Assembly: GCF_000518265.1 (NCBI RefSeq)
Contig: NZ_JADG01000010.1
Location: 124,001 to 188,000 of the forward strand
Direction of reading: 5' to 3'
DNA: 64,000 bases
Source: Actinomadura oligospora ATCC 43269
GTDB taxonomy: Bacteria; Actinomycetota; Actinomycetes; Streptosporangiales; Streptosporangiaceae
The notes below the pieces were generated by a model, which was given only the letters and a program-made list of their open reading frames with translations, had not been told where the DNA came from and did no database searches. Position numbers and translations under genes: made by a program. Shown here piece after piece: positions 32,352 to 40,888 of this stretch. Each line of letters starts with the position of its first letter. Position 1 is the stretch's first letter.

Positions 32352-32393
32352 GGCGGCGTCCTCCTCGTCCCCATCCACGAGGAGGACGCCGCC
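32352..32393 (+). promoter_or_regulatory. 17-bp intercistronic hairpin after the binding-protein gene
   Basis: Perfect 17-bp inverted repeat (32352-32368 with 32377-32393), loop CCCCATCC, inside the 203-base gap between the binding-protein and ATPase genes. No U-run. Likely stabilises the upstream message or trims downstream expression, giving more binding protein than membrane complex. Confidence 0.75.
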
Positions 32394-32459
32394 CCACCCC
32401 ACGGATCGCCACCCTCCGGCCCGCCCCCTCTGCCCACGAAAGCCTCACGAAGGTTCGTC

Positions 32460-33356
32460 ATGTCCTCATCGCCACCCTCGCCGACCCGGTCGGTCGCGGC
32501 GGACGCCGGGACGTCGGGCGGCACGCCCGCGCCCCTGCTGTCGCTGCGCGGCATCAGCAAGTCCTTCGGCGCGGTCGCCGCGCTCTCAGGCGTCGACCTC
32601 GACGTCTCCGCGGGCGAGGTCGTCGCCCTCGTCGGCGACAACGGCGCCGGGAAGTCCACCCTGGTCAAGACGCTGTCCGGGGTGCACCCGCCGGACTCGG
32701 GGACCATCACCTTCGAGTCGCGCGAGGTGAGCGTCACCAGCCCGGCGGCGGCGCAGCAGCTCGGCATCGCCACCGTGTTCCAGGACCTCGCGCTCTGCGA
32801 GAACCTCAACGTGATCGAGAACCTGTTCCTCGGCCGCGAGCTGCGCGGGCTGCGGCTGGACGACGTCACGATGGAGGTCCGCTCCCGTGAGCTGCTGAAG
32901 CAGCTCTCGGCGAAGATCCCGTCGGTGCGGGTGCCGATCGCGGGGCTGTCCGGCGGGCAGCGGCAGACCGTGGCGATCGCCCGGTCGCTGCTCGGCGACC
33001 CCAAGGTCATCATCCTGGACGAGCCGACCGCCGCCCTCGGCGTCGCGCAGACCGCCGAGGTCCTCAACCTCATCGAGCGGCTCCGCGAGCGCGGCCACGG
33101 CGTCATCATGATCAGCCACAACATGGCCGACGTGAAGGCGGTCGCCGACACCGTCGCGGTGCTGCGGCTCGGCCGCAACAACGGCGTGTTCGACGCGGCC
33201 ACCACCTCCGCCGAGGAGCTCGTCGCGGCCATCACCGGCGCCACCGACAACGAGGTGACGCGCCGCGCCCTCCGCTCGGCCGGAGCCGCCGCCGTCAAGA
33301 CCCCCGCGCAGCCCGCCGGGACCACCGCCGACAAGGAAGGTGACGCCGATGAGTGA
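32460..33356 (+). CDS. Sugar ABC transporter ATP-binding protein (single-domain)
   Basis: A 298-residue ATPase of the ribose/xylose importer class, but with one nucleotide-binding domain instead of the usual two (about 500 residues). Walker A GDNGAGKST, Q-loop VFQDLALCENLNV, signature LSGGQRQT, Walker B VIILDEPTAALG, and ISHNMADV (H-loop). The ATG 32460 follows GAAGG by 6 bases; upstream residues of the longest frame are encoded by the intercistronic hairpin and are not homologous. The stop overlaps the permease start. Confidence 0.92.
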   Translation: MSSSPPSPTRSVAADAGTSGGTPAPLLSLRGISKSFGAVAALSGVDLDVSAGEVVALVGDNGAGKSTLVKTLSGVHPPDSGTITFESREVSVTSPAAAQQLGIATVFQDLALCENLNVIENLFLGRELRGLRLDDVTMEVRSRELLKQLSAKIPSVRVPIAGLSGGQRQTVAIARSLLGDPKVIILDEPTAALGVAQTAEVLNLIERLRERGHGVIMISHNMADVKAVADTVAVLRLGRNNGVFDAATTSAEELVAAITGATDNEVTRRALRSAGAAAVKTPAQPAGTTADKEGDADE

Positions 33357-34599
33357 CGTCGACGTCCGGCCGCCCGCGGCGGCCACCGGGACCGCGGGCG
33401 CGGCGGACGAGCCGTCCGGCGTGCGCGGCGCGTTCTCCGCCCTCACCGCCCGGATGCGCGGCGGCGACCTGGGCGTGGCGCCCGTGGTCGCCGGGCTGAT
33501 CGTCATCTGGACGGTCATGCAGATCCTCAACCCGGTCTTCCTGTCCAGCGACAACCTGTCGAACCTCACCATGGAGATGGTGCCGGTCGGCGTCATCTCG
33601 CTCGGCGTGGTCTTCATGCTGCTGGTCGGGCAGATCGACCTGTCGGTCGGCTCGCTGAGCGGCGTCTCCGCGGCGGTCACCGCCGTGCTGTTCGTCGACC
33701 AGGGCTTCAACCCGTGGCTGGCGGTGCTCGCCGCCGTCGCCCTCGCCTGCCTGATCGGCTGGGTGTACGCGCAGGTCTTCAACCGGTTCGGCGTGCCGAG
33801 CTTCGTCATCACCCTCGCCGGCCTGCTCGGCTTCCTCGGCCTGCAGCTGCACGTCCTCGGCGCCAAGGGCGCGATCAACCTGCCGTTCGACTCCAAGCTG
33901 GTCACCTTCGCCCAGCTGGACTTCGTCCCGCCGTGGCTCGCCTACACGCTGGTCGTGATCGCCGCCGCCGCGCTGTACGGCACCGGCCAGGCCCGCGCGT
34001 CGGCGCGCCGCAAGGCCGGGCTGACCGCGACGTCCCAGCGGATGCTGGTCCTGCGCAGCGTGGCCGTCCTCGCCGGGCTCGCGCTGGCGGTCTGGTACCT
34101 CAACCGGGACCGCGGCGTCGGCTGGATGTTCGTCTTCTTCCTGGCCCTGGTGCTCGTCGCCAACTACGTCCTGACCCGCACCAAGTACGGCAAGGCCGTG
34201 TACGCGGTCGGCGGCAACGTGGAGGCGGCGCGCCGCGCGGGCATCAACGTCCGCACCATCTACACCTCGGCGTTCGTCATCTGCACGACGCTCGCGGCGA
34301 TCGGCGGCATCCTCGCCGCCGCGCGGCTGGCCGCGGCCAACCAGAGCACCGGCGCGGGCGACGTCAACCTGAACGCGATCGCCGCCGCCGTCATCGGCGG
34401 GACGAGCCTGTTCGGCGGACGGGGCGGCGCGTGGGCCTCCCTGCTGGGCATCCTGGTCATCCAGTCCATCTCCAACGGGCTGACGCTGCTGAACCTGGAC
34501 TCGTCCTACCGGTTCATGGTCACCGGCGTCGTCCTCATGCTGGCGGTGGCGCTGGACTCGGTCGCCCGCCGCTCGCGTGCCTCAGCGGGCCGGGCCTAG
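33349..34599 (+). CDS. Sugar ABC transporter permease (xylH/rbsC-like)
   Basis: A 416-residue branched-chain/ribose-type permease with about 10-11 transmembrane helices, including LMLLVGQIDLSVGSLSGVS, GRGGAWASLLGILVIQSISN and the conserved AVGGNVEAARRAGINV loop. The ATG 33349 lies inside the ATPase stop (ATGAGTGA) and behind AAGGAAGG; GTG 33340 is an alternative. Its long central loop with LTATSQRMLV is typical of XylH-like permeases. It forms the channel with the preceding ATPase. Confidence 0.93.
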   Translation: MSDVDVRPPAAATGTAGAADEPSGVRGAFSALTARMRGGDLGVAPVVAGLIVIWTVMQILNPVFLSSDNLSNLTMEMVPVGVISLGVVFMLLVGQIDLSVGSLSGVSAAVTAVLFVDQGFNPWLAVLAAVALACLIGWVYAQVFNRFGVPSFVITLAGLLGFLGLQLHVLGAKGAINLPFDSKLVTFAQLDFVPPWLAYTLVVIAAAALYGTGQARASARRKAGLTATSQRMLVLRSVAVLAGLALAVWYLNRDRGVGWMFVFFLALVLVANYVLTRTKYGKAVYAVGGNVEAARRAGINVRTIYTSAFVICTTLAAIGGILAAARLAAANQSTGAGDVNLNAIAAAVIGGTSLFGGRGGAWASLLGILVIQSISNGLTLLNLDSSYRFMVTGVVLMLAVALDSVARRSRASAGRA

Positions 34600-34617
34600 C
34601 GGAGCGGGAGACCTCTG

Positions 34618-36135
34618 ATGGCAGTCGTGTGCGTCGACGCGGGCACCACGATGATCAAGGTCGTCGGGTACGACGGCGACGGCGCCGAGCGGGTCGTGGT
34701 CCGCCGCCCCACCGAGGTGCGGCGGCCCGCGCCCGGCCACGTCGAGCAGGACATGGACGAGGTCTGGCGGGCGGTCGCGAGCGGCGTGCGCGAGGTGCGC
34801 GAGCGGCTCGGCGACGCGCCGGTGTCCTACCTCGCGGTCACCGCGCAGGGCGACGGCTGCTGGCTGGTGGACGCCTCGGGCCGTCCGACCGGCCCGGCGA
34901 TCCTCTGGAACGACGGCCGCGCCGCCGACACCGTCGCAGGCTGGGCCGACGCGGGCGTCATGGACACCGCGTTCCGGACGAACGGCTCGGTGTCGTTCGC
35001 CGGGGTGCCCACCGGCATCCTCACCTGGCTCCGCGCGCACGACCCGGACCGGCTCGCCCGCTCCGCCGCCACCCTCACCTGCGGCGGCTGGATCTTCTCC
35101 CGGTTCACGGGCGAGATCGCGGTGGACGAGTCGGACGCGTCGGTCCCCTTCATGGACATCCGCACGCGCGACTACTCGGGCGAGCTGCTGCGCCTGTACG
35201 ACATGGAGTGGGCGCGTCCGCTGCTGCCCGAGATCCGGTCCGACGACCGGCGCGTCGCCGGGCTGACGGCCTCGGCCGCGGCGGAGCTCGGCCTGCCCGC
35301 GGGCACGCCGGTGGCCCTCGCGCCCTACGACGTCGCCTCGACGGCGTTCGGCGCGGGAGCCACCGAGACCGGCCAGGCGTGCGTCATCCTCGGCACCACC
35401 GTGTGCACCGAGACGATCGTCGACGCGCCCGTCCTGGACGGCGAGGCGACCGGCCTGACCCTGCCCCTCGGCCTCGCGGGCGGCTACCTGCGGGCCTTCC
35501 CGACGCTGTCGGGCGGGCAGGTCGTCGACTGGGCCTGCCGCCTGCTCGGCATGGACGGCGACCCCGGCGGCCTCGCCGACCTGGCCGCGCAGGCTCCGCC
35601 CGGCGCCGACGGCCTGCTGTTCCTGCCCTACCTGTCCCAGGCGGGGGAGCGGGTGCCGTTCCTCGACCCCCGGGCGCGCGGCGCGTTCCACGGGCTGACC
35701 GTCGACCACGAGCGTCCGCACATGGCGCGGGCCGTCCTCGAGGGACTGACGATGGTCGTCCGCGACTGCCTCGCCGCCGCGGGGACGCCCGCCACCGAGC
35801 TGCGCGTCAGCGGCGGCGGCTCGGCCAGCCCGGTGTGGCTGGCGATGATGGCCGACGTCACCGGCGTCCCGGTCGTCCGCACCACCGACGCCGAGGCGGG
35901 CGCGCGCGGCGCGTTCCTGGTCGGCGCGGTCGCCACCGGACGGGCCGCCACGATCGCCGAGGCCGCGCGCGCCCACGTCCACGTCGGCGACGCCCACCGT
36001 CCCGACCCGGACCGCGCCGCGTTCTACGCGCGGATGTACCAGACCTTCCTCGACGTGCGGAGCGCCGCGGCGGCCACCTGGCCGATCCTGGCGGACGCGC
36101 GTCGCCGCAACCGAACCGACGGGGGGACCCTGTGA
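34618..36135 (+). CDS. FGGY family carbohydrate kinase (first of two)
   Basis: A 505-residue FGGY kinase: N-terminal phosphate loop CVDAGTTMIKVVGYDGDG, GPAILWNDGRAADTVAG, second-domain LGTTVCTETI, and the adenosine motif LRVSGGGSASPVWLAMMADV. It belongs to the xylulose/erythritol-kinase style but diverges from XylB, so the substrate is not named. GGGAG lies 8 bases before ATG. It is followed at once by a second FGGY kinase (GTGA overlap), which suggests successive or alternative phosphorylation of two related sugars. Confidence 0.9.
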   Translation: MAVVCVDAGTTMIKVVGYDGDGAERVVVRRPTEVRRPAPGHVEQDMDEVWRAVASGVREVRERLGDAPVSYLAVTAQGDGCWLVDASGRPTGPAILWNDGRAADTVAGWADAGVMDTAFRTNGSVSFAGVPTGILTWLRAHDPDRLARSAATLTCGGWIFSRFTGEIAVDESDASVPFMDIRTRDYSGELLRLYDMEWARPLLPEIRSDDRRVAGLTASAAAELGLPAGTPVALAPYDVASTAFGAGATETGQACVILGTTVCTETIVDAPVLDGEATGLTLPLGLAGGYLRAFPTLSGGQVVDWACRLLGMDGDPGGLADLAAQAPPGADGLLFLPYLSQAGERVPFLDPRARGAFHGLTVDHERPHMARAVLEGLTMVVRDCLAAAGTPATELRVSGGGSASPVWLAMMADVTGVPVVRTTDAEAGARGAFLVGAVATGRAATIAEAARAHVHVGDAHRPDPDRAAFYARMYQTFLDVRSAAAATWPILADARRRNRTDGGTL

Positions 36136-37625
36136 CCCGGCCAAGCGCCCGGGACGAGGCGGTATGGATCGGCATCGACCTGGGCACCCAGAGCGTCCGG
36201 GCCGTCGCCGTGACGGCCGGGGGCGAGGTGCTCGGAACCGGCGGACACCCGCTGACCGACCACCGCGACGGCCCCCGGCACGAGCAGGACCCGGAGGAGT
36301 GGTGGACGGCCGTGGGCGCGGCCTGCCGCCAGGCGCTGCGCGACGTCCCCGCCGAGACCGTCCAAGCGGTCGCCGTGGACGGCACGTCCGGCACCATCCT
36401 GCTCGCCGACGGAGCGGGCCGTCCGCTGACGCCCGGCCTGATGTACGACGACACCCGCGCGGCCGACCAGGTCGAGCGCATCAACCGCGCGGGCGGGCAC
36501 GTCTGGGGGCGGCTCGGCTACCAGCGGATGCAGCCCGCCTGGGCGCTGCCCCGCCTGCTGTGGCTGCTGGAACACCGTCGCGAGCTCGTCGCGGACGGCG
36601 TCCGGCTCGCGCACCAGACCGACTTCGTCAACATGCGCCTCACCGGCGGTCCCGTCGCCACCGACCTCAGCACCGCGCTGAAGACCGGTGCCGACCTCGT
36701 CGCCGAGGACTGGCCCCGGGACGTCCTGTCCGACCTGGGTGTTCCCGACGGCCTCCTCCCGGCGTTGGAACGTTCCGGCACCCCGCTCGGCACCGTCTCG
36801 GCGTCCGCCGCCGAGCACACCGGGCTGCCCGCGGGGATCCCGGTCGTCTCCGGATGCACCGACGGCTGCGCGTCCCAGCTCGGCACCGGCCGCCTCACGG
36901 TCGGCTCCTGGAACTCGGTCCTCGGCACGACCCTGGTCCTCAAGGGCGTCACCGACGACCTCCTCCAGGACCCGCTCGGCGTCGTCTACTCCCACCGCGC
37001 GCCCGACGGACGCTGGCTGCCCGGCGGCGCGTCCAGCACGGGCGCGGGACGCATCACCCGCGACTTCCCCGGCCGTGACCTGGCCGAACTCGACCGTGCG
37101 GCAGCCGCGTACGAGCCGTCCGACGCGGTGACCTACCCGCTGGTGTCGGCGGGGGAGCGGTTCCCGTTCGTCGCGGCGGACGCGCGCGGCTTCGTCCTCG
37201 GCGAGCCCCGCGACGACGCCGAGCGGTTCGCGTCGATCCTCCAGGGCGTCGGGTACGTCGAGCGGCTGTGCTTCGACTACCTCGCCATGCTCGGCGCGCC
37301 CGTCGGCGGCGACCTCACCCTCACCGGCGGCGCCGCCCGCAGCGCCTACTGGTCCCAGCTGCGCGCCGACATCCTCGGCCGCCCCGTGATCCTGCCCGAG
37401 CACGCCGAGCCCGCGCTCGGCGCGGCCGTCCTCGCCGCCTCGGCCGGACGGTCGCTGCCCGAGGTCGCCGCCGGGATGGTCTCCGTCCGCGCGACGCTGG
37501 ACCCCCGACCCACCCACCACACCCGGTTCGACGACGGCTACCTCCGCCTGGTCGCCGAACTGGAACGGCGCGGCTGGCTGCCTCAGCCGGTCGCCGAGCA
37601 CGCACGGGAAAGGACGCCCGCATGA
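36132..37625 (+). CDS. FGGY family carbohydrate kinase (second of two)
   Basis: A 497-residue FGGY kinase with IGIDLGTQSVRAVAVT, a DGTSGTILLADGAG loop, LMYDDTRAADQ, LAHQTDFVNMRLTGG, VVSGCTDGCASQLGTG, GSWNSVLGTTLVLKG and LTGGAARSAYWSQLRADI. The GTG overlaps the stop of the first kinase. The two kinases share only the family skeleton, so this is not a recent duplication. Probably phosphorylates a second polyol/ketose in the same pathway. Confidence 0.9.
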   Translation: MTRPSARDEAVWIGIDLGTQSVRAVAVTAGGEVLGTGGHPLTDHRDGPRHEQDPEEWWTAVGAACRQALRDVPAETVQAVAVDGTSGTILLADGAGRPLTPGLMYDDTRAADQVERINRAGGHVWGRLGYQRMQPAWALPRLLWLLEHRRELVADGVRLAHQTDFVNMRLTGGPVATDLSTALKTGADLVAEDWPRDVLSDLGVPDGLLPALERSGTPLGTVSASAAEHTGLPAGIPVVSGCTDGCASQLGTGRLTVGSWNSVLGTTLVLKGVTDDLLQDPLGVVYSHRAPDGRWLPGGASSTGAGRITRDFPGRDLAELDRAAAAYEPSDAVTYPLVSAGERFPFVAADARGFVLGEPRDDAERFASILQGVGYVERLCFDYLAMLGAPVGGDLTLTGGAARSAYWSQLRADILGRPVILPEHAEPALGAAVLAASAGRSLPEVAAGMVSVRATLDPRPTHHTRFDDGYLRLVAELERRGWLPQPVAEHARERTPA

Positions 37626-38281
37626 CCCGCCTGGTCCTGGTCCGCCACGGCGAGACCGAATGGCACGCCGAGAACCGGTACGCCGGGGTCTCCGACGTCG
37701 CGCTGACCCCGCGGGGGCTCGAGCAGGCCGGCCTCCTGGCCGGCTGGGCGCGGGGGGCGGGACTGTCGGCGCTCTGGTCGTCCGACCTCACCCGCGCCCG
37801 GCTCACCGCGTCCTTCAGCTCCGAGGCCACCGGCCTGCCGCTGCAGGTCGACCCGCGCCTGCGCGAGCTGGACTTCGGACGCGCCGAGGGGCTCACCCGC
37901 GCCGAGATGCGCGAACGCTTCCCCGACGCCCTCCGCGCGTTCCACGACGACCCGGTCAGCGGCCACCTCCCCGGCGGGGAGGATCCGCAGGCCGCCGCCG
38001 AGCGCTTCACCTCGTGCCTGGACGACATCGTCGCCCGGCACCCGGACGGACGCGTCATGGTCGTCGCCCACACCACCGCGATCCGCCTGGTGCTGTGCCA
38101 CTACCTCGGCGTCCCGCTGCGCGACTACCGCCGCGTGTTCCCCTCGGTGGGCAACTGCGCCCTCAACGAGATCGAGATCAGCGACGGGCGCGCCGCCCTG
38201 CTGGTGTTCAACACCCCGCTGCGCGGAGCCCTCGGCGTCGCCTGCGACGGCGACCGCCCCCAGACCACCTCCGCGCGCTAG
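37622..38281 (+). CDS. Histidine phosphatase family protein
   Basis: A 219-residue phosphoglycerate-mutase-like phosphatase. LVLVRHGETEWHAENRYAG gives the phospho-accepting His, LRELDFGRAEGLT the acid/base region, and VVAHTTAIRLVL the second His. The ATG overlaps the kinase stop (ATGA) and follows GGAAAGGA. Placing a sugar-phosphate phosphatase right after two sugar kinases is odd for a simple catabolic route; it may remove phosphate from a dead-end or inducer phosphate, or be a specific pathway step. Confidence 0.9.
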   Translation: MTRLVLVRHGETEWHAENRYAGVSDVALTPRGLEQAGLLAGWARGAGLSALWSSDLTRARLTASFSSEATGLPLQVDPRLRELDFGRAEGLTRAEMRERFPDALRAFHDDPVSGHLPGGEDPQAAAERFTSCLDDIVARHPDGRVMVVAHTTAIRLVLCHYLGVPLRDYRRVFPSVGNCALNEIEISDGRAALLVFNTPLRGALGVACDGDRPQTTSAR

Positions 38282-38290
38282 GAGTCAACG

Positions 38291-39325
38291 ATGACCACCC
38301 GTGTCCTCGCCGCAGGCGACCACTTCGTCCTCAACCGGCTCCTGGTCGACGCCGTCCGCGCCGAGACCTCCGCCGAGCTGGAGTTCACCGAGCTCACCCT
38401 GCCCTGGCCCGTCGTCCCGTTCGGCCGCGTCGCCGAGGTGGACGAGGCGTCCGGCACCGAGGACGAGCTCATCGAGGCGCTCCAGGGCGTCCAGGTCTGC
38501 GTCACCCAGATGGCGCCGCTCACGCGGCGCGTCCTGGAGGCCTGCCCCGACCTGCGGTTCTTCGGCGTCAGCCGCGGCGGACCGGTCAACGCCAACCTGG
38601 AGGCCGCGACCGAACACGGCGTCGCGGTCGCCTTCGCCCCCGGACGCAACGCCGCCGCCACCGCCGAGCACACCCTCGGCATGATCATGGCGGCCGTCCG
38701 GCGGATCCCGCAGACCCACTCCGACCTGCACGCGGGCCAGTGGCGCGGCGACTACTACCGCTACGAGGACGTCGGCCCGGAGATCGAGGGCAGCACCGTC
38801 GGCCTCGTCGGCTACGGCGCGGTCGGCAGCCGCGTCGCCCGCATGCTCAACGCGCTCGGCGCGCGCGTCCTCGTCCACGACCCCTACGCGACCGACCTCG
38901 GCGACGTCGCCGAGCTCGTCCCGCTGGACGAGCTGCTCTCCCGCGCGCAGATCCTCTCCCTGCACGCCCGCGTCACCCCGGAGACCACCGGGATGATCGG
39001 CGCCGCCGAACTCGCCGCCCTCCCCGAGGGGGCCGTCGTCGTCAACTGCGCCCGTGGCGCGCTGCTCGACTACGACGCCCTCTGCGACGCGCTCGACAAG
39101 GGCCACCTCTACGCCGCCGCCTGCGACGTCTTCCCCGAGGAGCCGATCCCGGCCGGGTCCCGGCTCCTCACCACCCCGAACCTCACCGTCACCCCGCACC
39201 TGGCCGGGGCCAGCAAGCAGACCGCCATGAACGCCGCCCGCATCCTCGCCAAGGACGTGGCCCGGCACCTCAAGGGCGAGCCCCTCCTCCACTGCGCCAA
39301 CCCCGAGGTCCTCAAGACCAAGTGA
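38291..39325 (+). CDS. NAD-dependent 2-hydroxyacid dehydrogenase
   Basis: A 344-residue D-2-hydroxyacid dehydrogenase (3-phosphoglycerate/erythronate dehydrogenase fold). NAD motif GLVGYGAVGSRVARML, substrate Arg in VVNCARGALLDYDAL, catalytic Glu in VFPEEPIPAG and His in VTPHLAGASKQT. GGAG precedes the ATG by 8 bases. Last gene of the sugar operon. Its presence means a 2-hydroxy acid or its phosphate is a substrate or product, so the operon may handle a sugar acid (for example a tetronate) or oxidise a phosphorylated aldonate. Confidence 0.9.
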   Translation: MTTRVLAAGDHFVLNRLLVDAVRAETSAELEFTELTLPWPVVPFGRVAEVDEASGTEDELIEALQGVQVCVTQMAPLTRRVLEACPDLRFFGVSRGGPVNANLEAATEHGVAVAFAPGRNAAATAEHTLGMIMAAVRRIPQTHSDLHAGQWRGDYYRYEDVGPEIEGSTVGLVGYGAVGSRVARMLNALGARVLVHDPYATDLGDVAELVPLDELLSRAQILSLHARVTPETTGMIGAAELAALPEGAVVVNCARGALLDYDALCDALDKGHLYAAACDVFPEEPIPAGSRLLTTPNLTVTPHLAGASKQTAMNAARILAKDVARHLKGEPLLHCANPEVLKTK

Positions 39326-39337
39326 CCCATGAAACGG

Positions 39338-39367
39338 CCCCCGGCGCAGCCCGCGCCGGGGGTCTTT
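39338..39367. terminator. Terminator of the sugar operon (bidirectional)
   Basis: CCCCCGGCGC-AGCCC-GCGCCGGGGG (10-bp perfect stem, 39338-39362) followed by TCTTT on the plus strand and preceded by AAA (UUU on the minus strand). It also serves the convergent MBL gene. Confidence 0.85.
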
Positions 39368-39400
39368 CGCGTCTCAGGCCGCTCTTGTGGACGCGCCTGC

Positions 39401-40366
39401 TCAGCGGTGCTGGTGCTGCTCCGGGAGGTGGCTGTCCGGGTGGACCCAGGGGAGGACGTTGGCGGGCGTCTCGGCGTCCTGTTGGAAGAACGCGAGGACG
39501 TCGGCGTCCGAGTGACGCAGGCTGAAGTGGGTCAGGACGAACAGCGTCCGCGGATGCGCCTCGACCACGGGACGCAACTGGCTCCAGACGGTGTGGCCGA
39601 CGCGGTCGGCGCGTTCCCGCTGGTCCTCGTCCAGGTAGGTGCACTCGGTGATGATGACCGGGTAGTCGAACAGCCAGGGGTTCCGCTCGAACACGCTGAC
39701 GTGGGTGTCGCCGAGGAAGGCGAACAACGGCCGCTTGACCTCCTGCTCGACCACGGCACCGTCCTCGCGTGCGCGCGCGATGAGACGCCCGAACTCCTTG
39801 CCCCGGCCCTCGGCCACCAGCCGACGCCGCAGCTCGTCGAACTCTGGGGACAGCGCCTTGGTGCTCTGGGAGAAGGCGTACCCGACGCAGGGCACCTTGT
39901 GATCGCACTCGACCACCCGCACGTGGTGCCCGGCGCGTCCGAAGGTGAACTCGTCGCCGCCTCGCACCTTGTGCAGCCGGTGGCCCGTCGCCAGGGCGGG
40001 ATCGTACGCCGGGCCGTGGTTCAGCTCGGCGCTCGCGCGGATGTAGGACTCGGCGTAAGGCAGGGCGTCCGCGGGCAGGTGGATGTCCACGCCGGACGGA
40101 TTGGTCGCCAGGTAGTCGAGGTCCTTGGCGTGATCGTGATGGGTGTGGGTCAGGAAGACCGTGTCGACCTGCCGCCCCTCGCAGAGCCCGGCGTCGAGGC
40201 TGCACCGCAGCTCGGGGATGTGAAAGAACGTCTTGTCGTTCGCGCGCGAGTAGCCGGTGAGCGTCAGCCCGGTCCCGGGTATCCGCCACGTCTTCCACTG
40301 CCGGAACGGATGCCCTTGCTCCAGACGGGCAGGGTGGTCGATCTGAACCATGTCAGGAGTGGCCAT
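39401..40366 (-). CDS. Ribonuclease Z-like MBL-fold hydrolase
   Basis: A 321-residue MBL protein close in layout to tRNase Z: FLTHTHHDHAKDLDYLA (HxHxDH plus downstream Asp), VRVVECDHKVPCVGYAFSQ (the Asp-His-x-x-Pro-x-x-Gly-Tyr motif of RNase Z), FAFLGDTHVSVFE, IITECTYLDED and LTHFSLRHSD. Length matches short-form RNase Z, but the flexible exosite arm is not evident, so a related hydrolase is possible. The start at ATG 40366 has only GAGAG upstream; an internal ATG 15 bases on is an alternative. A G-quadruplex motif lies in its upstream region. Confidence 0.8.
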   Translation of the reverse strand: MATPDMVQIDHPARLEQGHPFRQWKTWRIPGTGLTLTGYSRANDKTFFHIPELRCSLDAGLCEGRQVDTVFLTHTHHDHAKDLDYLATNPSGVDIHLPADALPYAESYIRASAELNHGPAYDPALATGHRLHKVRGGDEFTFGRAGHHVRVVECDHKVPCVGYAFSQSTKALSPEFDELRRRLVAEGRGKEFGRLIARAREDGAVVEQEVKRPLFAFLGDTHVSVFERNPWLFDYPVIITECTYLDEDQRERADRVGHTVWSQLRPVVEAHPRTLFVLTHFSLRHSDADVLAFFQQDAETPANVLPWVHPDSHLPEQHQHR

Positions 40367-40461
40367 CTCTCGTGGGTGTCAAAGAGGGCGCCCGGCTTGC
40401 CCCCGGCCCGCCTCAATTCCGCAGAACCCTCGCACAAACCCCCCAAAACCGCACCGCATTT

Positions 40462-40489
40462 CCCCAACCCTCACCCCAAACCCCCACCC
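40462..40489 (-). promoter_or_regulatory. G-quadruplex motif upstream of the RNase Z-like gene
   Basis: On the minus strand five G-tracts (3, 5, 4, 3, 4) are separated by 1-3 bases, about 95 bases upstream of the start codon. The whole gap 40367-40580 is strikingly C-rich on the plus strand and holds no gene. Confidence 0.5.
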
Positions 40490-40580
40490 AGTGCCCGTCC
40501 CAGGACAGCGGCGCATTGGTCACTCCGCTCATGCCCGCCACACGCCGCGGGATCGCGATCGTGCCTGGCAGAGTGAGCAT

Positions 40581-40787
40581 GTGCCGATCGAACGATCACG
40601 TGTCGAGGTGTGGGACGTCGGTCAGATCCGCTTTCGTGAGGGTTCGGCGCCGAGGCTGTCCGATGCCGACCTGGCGGCCATGGACGACGTGTGGGAGTCG
40701 ATGGTCAGGGGCACCCCGGAGCTGTTCGACGGTCCGGCGGTGCGATGCGCCGACCTGCGATGGGACGCCCACAGACCTTGGCGGTGA
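40581..40787 (+). pseudogene. Short Nudix-like N-terminal remnant
   Basis: GTG 40581 opens 68 codons (RVEVWDVGQIRFREG, then RLSDADLAAMDDVWESMVRG and LFDGPAVRCADLRWD), which resembles the N-terminal lead-in of actinobacterial Nudix hydrolases. The frame stops before any Nudix box (GX5EX7REUXEEXGU). It is therefore a broken gene or a tiny unrelated protein; the family assignment is from memory of the pattern and is tentative. Confidence 0.45.
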
Positions 40788-40888
40788 CCTCTCGGCTTCC
40801 AGGGGGCCGGTCGAGTAGCCTCGGCGGTCGTGCGGGGTCGTCCTGCGGAGTTCGTGGGGCCGGTGGCTCCGATTTCTTGAGGGAAGCG

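Noticed and set aside
32257-32459. N-terminal extension of the sugar ATPase through the hairpin region
   Set aside because: The extra residues are encoded by the 17-bp inverted repeat and are Pro-rich; ATG 32460 has a proper ribosome binding site.
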